In this document: one piece after another, positions 44,803 through 54,244 of the stretch
Layout: the number at the start of each line of letters is the position of its first letter
Position numbering within the stretch: position 1 is the stretch's first letter
Translations under genes and position numbers: made by a program
The notes under the pieces: generated by a model
The model's database searches: none
What the model saw: the letters and a program-made list of their open reading frames with translations, nothing else
What the model was told of the DNA's origin: nothing
Origin: Trabulsiella odontotermitis
GTDB taxonomy: Bacteria > Pseudomonadota > Gammaproteobacteria > Enterobacterales > Enterobacteriaceae
Reading direction: 5' to 3'
DNA length: 64,000 nucleotides
NCBI RefSeq assembly: GCF_030053895.1
Contig: NZ_CP125781.1
Coordinates: 434,001 to 498,000 of the forward strand

Positions 44803-44959
44803 CGCAAAAGCCGGGCTAAATGTCCTGTTTACCGCTGACTCTCAGGAGAAAGCGTAGGGTTTACCTTAGAATTGTAGACATGATTGTACTGAAAAAACGC
44901 GCCAGATAAACGTTGCCGTGCCAGTTGTGTTTTTTTTCTGCATGGATTGACGATCACAC

Positions 44960-44988
44960 TTGTCAAAGGCGCGCGTTTTGCGTAATAT
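44960..44988 (+). promoter_or_regulatory. rplU-rpmA promoter
   Basis: -35 TTGTCA (44960-44965), exactly 17 bp, -10 TAATAT (44983-44988), then a GC-rich discriminator typical of ribosomal promoters. The leader to rplU is ~65 nt. Confidence 0.8.
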
Positions 44989-45059
44989 TCGCGCCCTATT
45001 GTGAATATTTATAGCGCACTCTGAATCACACGATTACGTGCGCGGAAGCGGAGTTTTAT

Positions 45060-45371
45060 ATGTACGCGGTTTTCCAAAGTGGTGGTAAACAACACCGAGT
45101 AAGCGAAGGTCAGACCGTTCGCCTGGAAAAGCTGGACATCGCAACTGGCGAATCTGTTGAATTCGCAGAAGTTCTGATGATCGCAAACGGTGAAGAAGTC
45201 AAAATCGGCGTTCCTTTCGTTGATGGCGGCGTAATCAAAGCTGAAGTTGTTGCTCACGGTCGTGGCGAGAAAGTTAAAATCGTTAAGTTTCGTCGCCGTA
45301 AACACTATCGTAAGCAGCAGGGCCACCGTCAGTGGTTCACTGACGTGAAAATTACTGGCATCAGCGCCTAA
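45060..45371 (+). CDS. rplU: 50S ribosomal protein L21
   Basis: Large-subunit protein of 103 residues, same as E. coli. MYAVFQSGGKQHRVSEGQ is the diagnostic N-terminus and KFRRRKHYRKQQGHRQ the 23S-binding basic block. It leads the rplU-rpmA operon, 19 nt before rpmA. Confidence 0.99.
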   Translation: MYAVFQSGGKQHRVSEGQTVRLEKLDIATGESVEFAEVLMIANGEEVKIGVPFVDGGVIKAEVVAHGRGEKVKIVKFRRRKHYRKQQGHRQWFTDVKITGISA

Positions 45372-45390
45372 GACCTGAGGAGAGATTTAA

Positions 45391-45648
45391 ATGGCACATA
45401 AAAAGGCTGGCGGCTCCACTCGTAACGGTCGCGATTCAGAAGCTAAACGCCTGGGCGTTAAGCGTTTCGGTGGCGAATCCGTTCTGGCGGGTAGCATCAT
45501 CGTTCGTCAACGTGGCACCAAATTCCACGCTGGCACTAACGTAGGTTGCGGTCGTGACCACACTCTGTTTGCTAAAGCAGACGGTAAAGTGAAATTCGAA
45601 GTTAAAGGCCCGAACAACCGTAAATACATCAGCATCGTTGCTGAGTAA
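45391..45648 (+). CDS. rpmA: 50S ribosomal protein L27
   Basis: Large-subunit protein of 85 residues whose N-terminal tail reaches the peptidyl-transferase centre. MAHKKAGGSTRNGRDS is the classical start. AGGAGAG lies ahead of ATG. A strong terminator follows, so yhbE-obgE is reached by read-through or its own promoter. Confidence 0.99.
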   Translation: MAHKKAGGSTRNGRDSEAKRLGVKRFGGESVLAGSIIVRQRGTKFHAGTNVGCGRDHTLFAKADGKVKFEVKGPNNRKYISIVAE

Positions 45649-45673
45649 GGTTTTCTCGGTCCGGTAACGGATT

Positions 45674-45703
45674 AAAGCCCCGCAACGTGTTGCGGGGCTT
45701 TTT
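45674..45703 (+). terminator. Terminator after rpmA
   Basis: Thirteen-bp stem AAAGCCCCGCAAC/GTTGCGGGGCTTT with a 2-nt nominal loop, ending in T. Confidence 0.9.
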
Positions 45704-45743
45704 ACATTGGAAACCCGAAAAATTTTCTGTAGGGAAAACGGGC

Positions 45744-46709
45744 ATGAAGCAGCAGGCCGGCATTGGTATTCTTTTGGCACTCACCACAGCCGTGTGCTGG
45801 GGCGCGTTGCCCATTGCCATGAAACAGGTGCTTGAAGTGATGGAGCCGCCGACAGTGGTGTTCTATCGCTTTCTGATGGCAAGCATTGGCCTTGGGGCCA
45901 TCCTGGCGATAAAAGGGAAACTTCCGCCGCTGCGTATTTTTCGAAAACCGCGCTGGCTGGTGCTGTTAGCGATTGCCACGGGCGGCTTGTTCGGAAACTT
46001 CATTCTGTTCAGCTCTTCCCTGCAATACCTTAGCCCGACGGCGTCGCAGGTGATTGGTCAACTGTCGCCGGTCGGCATGATGGTGGCGAGCGTCGTCATC
46101 CTCAAAGAGAAGATGCGCGGCACCCAGGTGGTCGGCGCGTTGATGCTGCTCAGTGGTCTGGTGATGTTCTTCAACACCAGCCTGATTGAAATTTTTACCC
46201 GCCTGACGGATTACACCTGGGGCGTGATTTTCGGCGTTGCCGCCGCCGCAGTGTGGGTGAGTTATGGCGTCGCGCAAAAGGTGTTATTGCGCCGTCTGGC
46301 GTCACAGCAGATCCTCTTTTTGCTGTACACTTTATGTACGATAGCATTGTTGCCGCTGGCAGCGCCGGGACAAGTATTTGCGCTGAGTAACTGGCAACTG
46401 GCTTGCCTCATTTTCTGCGGTTTGAATACCCTGGTGGGTTATGGTGCGCTGGCAGAAGCCATGGCGCGCTGGCAGGCGGCGCAGGTGAGCGCGTTAATCA
46501 CGCTTACCCCCTTATTTACGCTGTTATTTTCGGATTTATTGTCACTGGCCTGGCCCGATTTCTTCGCCAGACCGATGTTAAACCTTTTAGGTTATCTCGG
46601 TGCGTTTGTCGTGGTTGCGGGCGCGATGTATTCCGCCATTGGTCATCGTCTTTGGGGACGCTGGCGCAAGCGTGAAGCGGTGATTCCGTTGCCGCGCTCA
46701 GGCGAATGA
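45744..46709 (+). CDS. yhbE: YhbE, EamA-family inner-membrane transporter
   Basis: Drug/metabolite transporter superfamily protein with ten predicted membrane helices in two EamA repeats; substrate unknown. The 321 residues equal E. coli YhbE. ATG 45744 (MKQQAGIG) is chosen with AGGGAAAACGG ahead; the upstream frame to 45687 crosses the terminator. obgE follows after 15 nt. Confidence 0.95.
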   Translation: MKQQAGIGILLALTTAVCWGALPIAMKQVLEVMEPPTVVFYRFLMASIGLGAILAIKGKLPPLRIFRKPRWLVLLAIATGGLFGNFILFSSSLQYLSPTASQVIGQLSPVGMMVASVVILKEKMRGTQVVGALMLLSGLVMFFNTSLIEIFTRLTDYTWGVIFGVAAAAVWVSYGVAQKVLLRRLASQQILFLLYTLCTIALLPLAAPGQVFALSNWQLACLIFCGLNTLVGYGALAEAMARWQAAQVSALITLTPLFTLLFSDLLSLAWPDFFARPMLNLLGYLGAFVVVAGAMYSAIGHRLWGRWRKREAVIPLPRSGE

Positions 46710-46724
46710 TTTACGGAGAGTAAG

Positions 46725-47885
46725 ATGAAGTTTGTTGATGAAGCAACGATCCTTGTGGTCGCAGGTGATGGCGGTAATGGTTGCGTCAGCTTCCGCCGCG
46801 AAAAATACATTCCGAAAGGTGGCCCGGATGGCGGCGACGGCGGCGACGGCGGCGACGTCTGGCTTGAGGCGGATGAAAACCTCAACACGCTGATCGACTA
46901 TCGTTTCGAAAAAGCCTTCCGCGCTGAACGCGGACAGAATGGCCAGAGCCGCGATTGTACTGGTAAACGCGGTCAGGACGTCACCGTGAAGGTGCCGGTC
47001 GGAACGCGCGTTATCGATCAGGGCACCGGGGAAGTCATGGGCGACATGACCAAACACGGTCAGCGTCTGATGGTGGCGAAGGGCGGCTGGCACGGCCTGG
47101 GCAACACCCGTTTTAAATCCTCCGTCAACCGTACGCCACGTCAGAAAACGATGGGCACACCGGGCGACAAGCGCGACCTGCAACTGGAGCTGATGCTGCT
47201 GGCGGATGTCGGTATGCTGGGCATGCCGAATGCCGGTAAATCCACCTTCATCCGCGCGGTATCTGCGGCGAAGCCGAAAGTGGCGGATTATCCGTTCACC
47301 ACGCTGGTACCGAGCCTTGGCGTTGTCCGTATGGATAACGAGAAGAGCTTTGTGGTCGCTGACATCCCAGGGCTGATTGAAGGCGCCGCAGAAGGCGCGG
47401 GTCTGGGTATTCGCTTCCTGAAGCACCTTGAGCGCTGTCGTGTGCTGCTGCATCTCATCGATCTCGAGCCTATCGACGGTTCCGATCCGGTGGAAAACGC
47501 CCGCATCATCACTGGCGAGCTGGAGAAATACAGTGAAAAACTGGCCTCCAAGCCACGCTGGCTGGTCTTCAACAAGATAGACCTGATGGATAAAGCCGTG
47601 GCGGAAGAGAAGGCGAAAGCCATCGCTGACGCGCTGGGCTGGGAAGATAAATACTATCTCATCTCTGCGGCGAGCCAGGTCGGCGTGAAAGATCTGTGCT
47701 GGGACGTCATGACCTTTATCATCGAAAATCCGATTGTTCAGACCGAAGAAGAGAAAGTCGCGGAGAAAGTCGAGTTTATGTGGGACGACTATCACCGCGA
47801 GCAGCTCGAAGAGACAGAAGTCGAGGACGATGAAGACTGGGACGAAGACGACGAAGAAGGCGTCGAATTTATCTACAAGCGTTAA
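46725..47885 (+). CDS. obgE: ObgE (CgtA), ribosome-assembly GTPase
   Basis: Essential GTPase linked to 50S assembly, stringent response and chromosome segregation. The 386 residues (E. coli 390) have the glycine-rich Obg fold (1-158, GGDGGDGGDVW), G domain with GMPNAGKST (G1) and DIPGLIEGA (G3), NKIDLMD (G4), and an acidic C-terminal tail. It ends at a bidirectional terminator with dacB. Confidence 0.98.
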   Translation: MKFVDEATILVVAGDGGNGCVSFRREKYIPKGGPDGGDGGDGGDVWLEADENLNTLIDYRFEKAFRAERGQNGQSRDCTGKRGQDVTVKVPVGTRVIDQGTGEVMGDMTKHGQRLMVAKGGWHGLGNTRFKSSVNRTPRQKTMGTPGDKRDLQLELMLLADVGMLGMPNAGKSTFIRAVSAAKPKVADYPFTTLVPSLGVVRMDNEKSFVVADIPGLIEGAAEGAGLGIRFLKHLERCRVLLHLIDLEPIDGSDPVENARIITGELEKYSEKLASKPRWLVFNKIDLMDKAVAEEKAKAIADALGWEDKYYLISAASQVGVKDLCWDVMTFIIENPIVQTEEEKVAEKVEFMWDDYHREQLEETEVEDDEDWDEDDEEGVEFIYKR

Positions 47886-47889
47886 GTTG

Positions 47890-47914
47890 AAAAGGCTCCC
47901 GACGGGAGCCTTTT
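47890..47914. terminator. Bidirectional terminator obgE/dacB
   Basis: Eleven-bp stem AAAAGGCTCCC/GGGAGCCTTTT with loop GAC, placed between converging genes. Confidence 0.9.
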
Positions 47915-47917
47915 ACA

Positions 47918-49351
47918 TTAGTTGTTCTGATAAATATCTTTATACAACCGGCTTTCAAAGCGAACTAACGGAATTCGGCGGTTACGCTGATCGGCCGGCT
48001 CTACCGCATAGCCGGAAAGGTACTGCACGAAGGCCATGCGCTGACCGCTGGCGGTGGTGATGAAACCGGCAAGGTTATAAACGCCCTGCAGCGATCCTGT
48101 TTTCGCCGACACTTTCCCGTCCACCCCTGCCGCGTGCAAACCTGCACGGTATTGCAGAGAACCATCGTGACCGGCGAGTGGCAGCATGGTGATGAAGTTC
48201 AGTTCGTTGTCATGCTGGGCGATGTACTGCAACACCTGCATCATTGTTGCCGGGGCGAGCAGATTGTGCCGTGATAACCCGGAACCGTCGGCAATGATCG
48301 TATTTCCTAAGTCCACGCCAGCCTGCTGGCGGAGGATCTGCCGCACGGCATCAGAGCCCGCGCGCCAGGTGCCGGGCACGCCGAAACGCGCATGACCAAT
48401 CATGCGAAACACCGTATCGGCAATCATGTTATCTGATTTTTTCAGCATGATTTTCAGCAGATCGTGCAGCGGCGCCGACTGCTTGCTGGCGATGACCGTG
48501 CCCGCTTCATCGGGTAGCGTCTGGCGCAGCAGTGTGCCGGTGTAGCTGATGCCTGCCTGCTTAAGTTCGTCTTTCAGGATAGCCCCGGCGTAGGCCGCGC
48601 CATCCTGAATGGCGAACGCCAGCGGCAGCGGTTCGCTGCGCTGCGGCAGGCAGCCTGTCAGCGTGAAACGGTTGAGATCGCCAGGTACGACGTCGAGTTC
48701 GCAGTACTGGGCATCGCCAGAGCCGCGCGCCAGCGTTCGCACCTGGCTGAACATGGTGACCGGGTAGTAAGACGCGACGCGAATAAACGCCAGATCACCG
48801 GGTTTTTGTGCGCTGTAGAGCGACACTGAGAAACAGTTACGATCAACAATCGCGGCGGCGGGAGGGGCGCTAAAGCACTGCGTCATGTCGTTCCACGGCC
48901 AGCCGGGGGCTTTATCATGGCTGGCGAAAACAGAGGTGTCGATGAGGAGATTTCCCTCGACTTTTTCGACGCCAGATCGCTTCAGAACGGCCACCATATT
49001 GCGAATATCCTGACGTTTTAGCGTCGGATCGCCACCGAAGCGGGCAATAAGGTCGCCTTTCAGAACACCACTTTCTACGCTACCCTTACTTTCCAGTGTG
49101 GTCGTAAAACGAAAGTCCGGGCCAAGCTGGAGCAGCGCCGCCAGTGCCGTAATCACTTTCTGTGTACTGGCCGGTAACGCCATCTGCTGGGCGTGATAGT
49201 CAATCTCTGGCGATGGTGCGCCAACTTTTTGAACCATAAGCGCAAGATTGGCACCTGCGGGAAGCTGGTTAACGTATTCGTCAACATTCGCCGCCTGCAC
49301 ACCGAACGCTATACTGGTGGTCAATCCGATGATAAATCTGGAAAATCGCAT
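47918..49351 (-). CDS. dacB: DacB (PBP4), D-Ala-D-Ala carboxypeptidase/endopeptidase
   Basis: Periplasmic class C penicillin-binding protein that trims peptides and cuts cross-links. The 477 residues equal E. coli PBP4. A signal peptide of 20 residues ends VQA. The catalytic motifs are S62-T-Q-K65, SDN in KKSDNM, and KTG in SAKTGS. It is divergent from greA. Confidence 0.97.
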   Translation of the reverse strand: MRFSRFIIGLTTSIAFGVQAANVDEYVNQLPAGANLALMVQKVGAPSPEIDYHAQQMALPASTQKVITALAALLQLGPDFRFTTTLESKGSVESGVLKGDLIARFGGDPTLKRQDIRNMVAVLKRSGVEKVEGNLLIDTSVFASHDKAPGWPWNDMTQCFSAPPAAAIVDRNCFSVSLYSAQKPGDLAFIRVASYYPVTMFSQVRTLARGSGDAQYCELDVVPGDLNRFTLTGCLPQRSEPLPLAFAIQDGAAYAGAILKDELKQAGISYTGTLLRQTLPDEAGTVIASKQSAPLHDLLKIMLKKSDNMIADTVFRMIGHARFGVPGTWRAGSDAVRQILRQQAGVDLGNTIIADGSGLSRHNLLAPATMMQVLQYIAQHDNELNFITMLPLAGHDGSLQYRAGLHAAGVDGKVSAKTGSLQGVYNLAGFITTASGQRMAFVQYLSGYAVEPADQRNRRIPLVRFESRLYKDIYQNN

Positions 49352-49416
49352 AATCCCGCGCTAACAACCTGGAAACCAGCCGCCATACTACGGCGCATTG
49401 CCCTGAAAAGTAAACG

Positions 49417-49505
49417 ATGACCCATAGTGAACTTCAGGTTAAAATGCGTATCAAATGAAAAAATTGCTGCTGACCTGGGGTTTTTCCCCGGGTCAGTTTT
49501 CTTTT
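49417..49505 (+). ncRNA. greA leader with early terminator (GraL-like)
   Basis: A promoter-like pair ATGACC (49417-49422), 17 bp, TAAAAT (49440-49445) would start near 49452. About 20-30 nt later a strong terminator forms: CTGACCTGGGG (49470-49480) with CCCCGGGTCAG (49486-49496), then TTTTCTTTT. In E. coli the greA leader yields the short RNA GraL by such termination. Here the RNA boundaries are inferred. Confidence 0.65.
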
Positions 49506-49589
49506 GCTTTTGCCCTGCCATTCGCGGGACGGAAGCTCCGGAACGGCGTCAATCCGTTCCTCGAAGGAATGATGAAAGAGGTATAACAA

Positions 49590-50066
49590 ATGCAAGCTAT
49601 TCCGATGACCTTACGTGGTGCCGAAAAACTACGCGAAGAACTGGAGTACCTGAAATCCGTTCGTCGCCCTGAAATCATTGCGGCCATCGCCGAAGCCCGC
49701 GAGCACGGCGATCTGAAAGAAAATGCGGAATACCACGCCGCGCGTGAGCAGCAGGGCTTTTGTGAAGGCCGAATCAAAGACATCGAAGCGAAATTGTCTA
49801 ATGCACAGGTCATCGACATCACCAAAATGCCGAAAAACGGCCGGGTGATTTTTGGCGCGACGGTGAGCGTTCTGAACCTCGATAACGACGAAGAACAGAC
49901 CTACCGCATCGTGGGCGATGACGAAGCGGATTTTAAGCAAAATCTGATTTCTGTGAACTCGCCTATCGCACGCGGCCTGATCGGCAAAGAGCAGGATGAC
50001 GTTGTGGTCATCCGTACGCCGGGCGGCGAAGTCGAATACGAAATCATCAAGGTGGAATACCTGTGA
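49590..50066 (+). CDS. greA: GreA, transcript cleavage factor
   Basis: Binds the RNA polymerase secondary channel and stimulates cleavage of backtracked RNA. The 158 residues equal E. coli GreA. The N-terminal coiled coil (about 8-75) carries the acidic tip in AREHGDLKENAEYHAAREQQ; the C-terminal globular domain follows. Expression passes through the leader terminator at 49470-49505. Confidence 0.98.
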   Translation: MQAIPMTLRGAEKLREELEYLKSVRRPEIIAAIAEAREHGDLKENAEYHAAREQQGFCEGRIKDIEAKLSNAQVIDITKMPKNGRVIFGATVSVLNLDNDEEQTYRIVGDDEADFKQNLISVNSPIARGLIGKEQDDVVVIRTPGGEVEYEIIKVEYL

Positions 50067-50108
50067 TTTCAACTCAGCACATGATGTGTTGAAAGATTGT
50101 AAAGATAA

Positions 50109-50133
50109 GAAAAAGGCCGCTATGCGGCCTTTT
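50109..50133. terminator. Bidirectional terminator greA/yhbY
   Basis: Ten-bp stem AAAAGGCCGC/GCGGCCTTTT with loop TAT; T runs on both strands. Confidence 0.88.
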
Positions 50134-50217
50134 AACAACGTAAAGAGCATGGCATTTTGCTCGTCTGCTCGCGGAACCCTCGTTTTACACAACCTTGTGT
50201 GCGACTTTAGGATATTC

Positions 50218-50511
50218 TTAGCGTGGCAATGAGATTTTTCGCTCTTTGGTTGGACGGTACAGCACCAGTGTTTTACCGATGACCTGTACATTGCAGGCGC
50301 CGGTTTCACGGACGATAGCTTCCACGATCAGGCTTTTCGTCTCACGGTCTTCAGAGGCGATCTTAATCTTGATCAGCTCGTGGTGATCCAACGCTTGTTC
50401 AATCTCGGCCAGTACCCCTTCGGTCAAACCATTATTGCCAAGCATTACTACTGGCTTGAGCGGATGTGCCAGACCCTTGAGGTGCTGTTTTTGTTTAGTA
50501 CTCAGATTCAT
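50218..50511 (-). CDS. yhbY: YhbY, CRM-domain ribosome assembly factor
   Basis: Small RNA-binding protein of the CRM/YhbY family that associates with pre-50S particles. The 97 residues equal E. coli YhbY. The GNNGLTEGVL loop is the CRM GxxG motif equivalent, and a basic end follows. It is divergent from rlmE. Confidence 0.96.
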   Translation of the reverse strand: MNLSTKQKQHLKGLAHPLKPVVMLGNNGLTEGVLAEIEQALDHHELIKIKIASEDRETKSLIVEAIVRETGACNVQVIGKTLVLYRPTKERKISLPR

Positions 50512-50633
50512 CGTATATTTTTACTTACGTTGGGATTGAAAACGGTACATTCTACCGCCATCTCCCTAATATCGCCAAATTGCCGCGTCGAAATTTACGT
50601 CGGTGTATACGATGAAACCGGATGGAAAGTTAA

Positions 50634-51263
50634 ATGACAGGTAAAAAGCGTTCTGCCAGCTCAAGCCGTTGGCTCCAGGAACACTTTAGCGATAAATATG
50701 TTCAACAGGCACAGAAAAAGGGGTTGCGTTCCCGTGCCTGGTTTAAACTTGATGAAATACAGCAAAGTGACAAGCTTTTTAAGCCGGGAATGACGGTGGT
50801 CGATCTCGGTGCAGCACCCGGTGGTTGGTCGCAATATGCGGTCACGCAAATCGGCGGAACGGGCCGGATCATCGCGTGTGATCTTTTACCTATGGATCCT
50901 ATCGTTGGAGTGGACTTCCTTCAGGGCGATTTTCGTGATGAATTAGTCCTGAAAGCGTTACTTGAGCGTGTGGGTGACAGTAAAGTACAAGTTGTCATGT
51001 CCGATATGGCACCGAACATGTGTGGAACACCCGCGGTTGATATCCCGCGGGCCATGTATCTGGTGGAGCTGGCGCTTGAAATGTGTCGGGATGTCCTGGC
51101 GCCAGGCGGTAGTTTTGTAGTGAAAGTGTTCCAGGGCGAAGGTTTCGAGGAGTACCTAAGGGAAATTCGCTCCCTGTTTACGAAAGTGAAAGTTCGTAAG
51201 CCGGACTCTTCCCGCGCACGTTCGCGTGAAGTGTACATTGTAGCGACCGGGCGAAAATCATAG
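50634..51263 (+). CDS. rlmE: RlmE (RrmJ/FtsJ), 23S rRNA Um2552 methyltransferase
   Basis: Heat-shock-induced 2'-O-methyltransferase that modifies U2552 of 23S rRNA in the 50S subunit. The 209 residues equal E. coli RlmE. The SAM site is DLGAAPGGWS (57-66), and the catalytic set Lys38, Asp124, Lys164, Glu199 is complete. It leads the rlmE-ftsH operon. Confidence 0.98.
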   Translation: MTGKKRSASSSRWLQEHFSDKYVQQAQKKGLRSRAWFKLDEIQQSDKLFKPGMTVVDLGAAPGGWSQYAVTQIGGTGRIIACDLLPMDPIVGVDFLQGDFRDELVLKALLERVGDSKVQVVMSDMAPNMCGTPAVDIPRAMYLVELALEMCRDVLAPGGSFVVKVFQGEGFEEYLREIRSLFTKVKVRKPDSSRARSREVYIVATGRKS

Positions 51264-51362
51264 ACAGTGAATTTCAGGTGAAATTTTGAAAGACGCTGGA
51301 TATAGAGTATCCTGACGCTGTTTTTAACACAGTTGTAATAAGAGGTTAATCCCTTGAGTGAC

Positions 51363-53297
51363 ATGGCGAAAAACCTAATACTCTGGCTGGTCATTGCTGT
51401 TGTGCTGATGTCAGTGTTCCAGAGCTTTGGGCCCAGCGAGTCGAATAGCCGTAAGGTGGAATACTCTACCTTCCTGCAAGAGGTCAATAATGACCAGGTT
51501 CGCGAAGCGCGTATCAACGGACGTGAGATCAACGTTACCAAGAAAGATAGTAACCGTTACACGACTTACATTCCGGTTAACGATCCTAAGCTGCTTGATA
51601 ACCTGCTGACCAAAAACGTCAAAGTGGTTGGTGAACCGCCGGAAGAGCCGAGCCTGCTGGCTTCTATCTTCATTTCCTGGTTCCCGATGCTGCTGTTGAT
51701 TGGCGTCTGGATCTTCTTCATGCGCCAGATGCAGGGCGGTGGCGGCAAAGGGGCTATGTCGTTCGGCAAGAGCAAAGCCCGTATGCTGACGGAAGATCAG
51801 ATCAAAACCACCTTCGCTGACGTCGCCGGTTGCGACGAAGCAAAAGAAGAAGTGGCGGAGCTGGTCGAATACCTGCGCGAGCCAAGCCGTTTCCAGAAAC
51901 TGGGCGGTAAAATTCCGAAAGGCGTCCTGATGGTCGGCCCTCCGGGTACCGGTAAAACGCTGCTGGCGAAAGCGATCGCCGGTGAAGCGAAAGTGCCGTT
52001 CTTTACGATTTCCGGTTCTGACTTCGTTGAAATGTTCGTGGGTGTCGGTGCATCTCGTGTGCGTGACATGTTCGAACAGGCCAAGAAGGCGGCACCTTGC
52101 ATTATCTTCATCGATGAAATCGATGCCGTGGGTCGCCAGCGTGGCGCCGGGCTCGGTGGCGGTCACGATGAACGTGAACAGACTCTGAACCAGATGCTGG
52201 TTGAGATGGACGGGTTTGAAGGTAACGAAGGTATCATCGTTATCGCCGCAACTAACCGTCCTGACGTTCTGGACCCTGCGCTGCTGCGTCCTGGCCGTTT
52301 CGACCGCCAGGTGGTGGTTGGTCTGCCGGATGTTCGTGGTCGCGAGCAGATCCTGAAAGTGCATATGCGTCGTGTACCGTTGTCACCGGATATTGATGCC
52401 GCGATTATTGCCCGTGGTACCCCTGGCTTCTCGGGGGCTGACCTCGCAAACCTCGTGAACGAAGCCGCGTTGTTTGCTGCGCGTGGCAACAAACGCGTGG
52501 TATCGATGGTGGAATTCGAGAAAGCGAAAGACAAAATCATGATGGGTGCGGAACGTCGCTCCATGGTGATGACGGAAGCGCAGAAAGAATCAACGGCGTA
52601 CCACGAAGCGGGTCACGCGATTATTGGTCGCCTGGTGCCGGAACACGATCCGGTACACAAAGTGACGATTATTCCGCGTGGACGTGCGCTCGGTGTGACT
52701 TTCTTCCTGCCGGAAGGCGACGCGATCAGCGCCAGCCGTCAGAAGCTGGAAAGCCAGATTTCAACGCTGTACGGCGGTCGTCTGGCGGAAGAGATCATCT
52801 ACGGTGTGGAACATGTTTCTACCGGTGCGTCTAACGACATTAAAGTCGCGACTAATCTGGCACGTAACATGGTGACGCAGTGGGGTTTCTCCGACAAACT
52901 CGGTCCACTGCTGTATGCCGAGGAAGAGGGCGAAGTGTTCCTGGGTCGTTCCGTGGCTAAAGCCAAGCATATGTCCGATGAGACTGCACGTATCATCGAC
53001 CAGGAAGTGAAAGCGCTGATTGAACGTAACTACAATCGTGCTCGCCAGATCCTGAACGATAACATGGACATCCTGCATGCCATGAAAGATGCGCTCATGA
53101 AGTATGAGACCATCGATGCGCCGCAGATCGACGATCTGATGGCCCGTCGTGAAGTTCGCGCACCGGCAGGCTGGGAAGATCCTAATACGCCGAACAATTC
53201 TGACAATAACGGCACCCCGCGAGCGCCGCGTCCGGTCGATGAACCGCGTACGCCGAACCCGGGCAATACCATGTCAGAACAGTTGGGTGACAAATAA
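51363..53297 (+). CDS. ftsH: FtsH, membrane AAA+ zinc protease
   Basis: Essential membrane protease that degrades LpxC, sigma-32 and misassembled membrane proteins. 644 residues from ATG 51363, as in E. coli. Two membrane helices (about 5-25 and 96-120) precede the AAA domain with GPPGTGKT and the second region of homology, then the HEAGH zinc motif near 414-418. A TTG at 51354 has a better-spaced AGAGG (51341-51345) and would add MSD. A terminator follows. Confidence 0.97.
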   Translation: MAKNLILWLVIAVVLMSVFQSFGPSESNSRKVEYSTFLQEVNNDQVREARINGREINVTKKDSNRYTTYIPVNDPKLLDNLLTKNVKVVGEPPEEPSLLASIFISWFPMLLLIGVWIFFMRQMQGGGGKGAMSFGKSKARMLTEDQIKTTFADVAGCDEAKEEVAELVEYLREPSRFQKLGGKIPKGVLMVGPPGTGKTLLAKAIAGEAKVPFFTISGSDFVEMFVGVGASRVRDMFEQAKKAAPCIIFIDEIDAVGRQRGAGLGGGHDEREQTLNQMLVEMDGFEGNEGIIVIAATNRPDVLDPALLRPGRFDRQVVVGLPDVRGREQILKVHMRRVPLSPDIDAAIIARGTPGFSGADLANLVNEAALFAARGNKRVVSMVEFEKAKDKIMMGAERRSMVMTEAQKESTAYHEAGHAIIGRLVPEHDPVHKVTIIPRGRALGVTFFLPEGDAISASRQKLESQISTLYGGRLAEEIIYGVEHVSTGASNDIKVATNLARNMVTQWGFSDKLGPLLYAEEEGEVFLGRSVAKAKHMSDETARIIDQEVKALIERNYNRARQILNDNMDILHAMKDALMKYETIDAPQIDDLMARREVRAPAGWEDPNTPNNSDNNGTPRAPRPVDEPRTPNPGNTMSEQLGDK

Positions 53298-53329
53298 GTC
53301 ATCGCTGCTCATGACGTGCTCTCTGTCTG

Positions 53330-53358
53330 AAACCCTGGGGCTTGCCCCGGGGTTTTTC
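53330..53358 (+). terminator. Terminator after ftsH
   Basis: AAACCCtGGGGC pairs with the GCCCCgGGGTTT arm around TTG, followed by TTTTTC. It lies between ftsH and folP. Confidence 0.85.
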
Positions 53359-53395
53359 TTATTCAAATAACCATAAAGATATCAGGGACAAGACC

Positions 53396-54244
53396 ATGAA
53401 ACTGACGGCCCAGGGCTCAGAACTTGATCTCAATTTTCCTCATGTGATGGGGATCCTCAATGTGACGCCTGACTCCTTTTCCGATGGCGGAACGCACAAT
53501 ACGCTGGTGGAAGCGGTCAAACATGCCAATCTGATGATTAACGCGGGCGCGACCATCATTGACGTGGGCGGTGAGTCAACGCGCCCGGGGGCGGCAGATG
53601 TCAGTGTTGAAGAAGAGCTGGCGCGGGTGATCCCGGTGGTCGAAGCTATTGCGCAGCGTTTTGAAGTCTGGATTTCCGTCGATACCTCAAAACCAGAAGT
53701 GATCCGCGAATCAGCGAGAGTGGGCGCTCACATTATTAATGACATTCGCTCGCTGACCGAACCTGGCGCGCTGGAAGCCGCGGCAGAAACAGGGCTGCCT
53801 GTTTGCCTGATGCATATGCAGGGCCAACCGAAAACCATGCAGGAAGCGCCGCACTATGATGACGTTTTCGCCGATGTAAATCGTTTCTTTATTGAGCAGA
53901 TCGCACGCTGTGAGCGGGCAGGCATCGCAAAAGAGAAATTGTTGCTCGACCCGGGATTCGGTTTCGGTAAAAATCTCTCCCACAATTATGCCTTGCTCGC
54001 ACGACTGTCCGAATTTCATCATTTTGGTCTGCCGTTGTTAGTGGGCATGTCGCGTAAGTCGATGGTAGGCCAGTTGTTGAACGTGGGGCCGTCTGAGCGT
54101 TTGAGTGGAAGCCTTGCCTGTGCGGTGATCGCGGCGATGCAGGGCGCACAAATCATTCGCGTCCATGATGTAAAAGAAACGGTAGAAGCGATGCGCGTTG
54201 TCGAAGCGACGCTGTCAGCAAGGGAAAATAAACGCTATGAGTAA
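53396..54244 (+). CDS. folP: FolP, dihydropteroate synthase
   Basis: Joins p-aminobenzoate to the pterin diphosphate in folate synthesis; target of sulfonamides. The 282 residues equal E. coli FolP. Signatures are GILNVTPDSFSDGG and GGESTRPGA, plus the C-terminal KETVEAMRVVEATL. No sul-type insertion is seen. ATG 53396 (MKLTAQG) is chosen. It overlaps glmM by 8 nt. Confidence 0.98.
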   Translation: MKLTAQGSELDLNFPHVMGILNVTPDSFSDGGTHNTLVEAVKHANLMINAGATIIDVGGESTRPGAADVSVEEELARVIPVVEAIAQRFEVWISVDTSKPEVIRESARVGAHIINDIRSLTEPGALEAAAETGLPVCLMHMQGQPKTMQEAPHYDDVFADVNRFFIEQIARCERAGIAKEKLLLDPGFGFGKNLSHNYALLARLSEFHHFGLPLLVGMSRKSMVGQLLNVGPSERLSGSLACAVIAAMQGAQIIRVHDVKETVEAMRVVEATLSARENKRYE

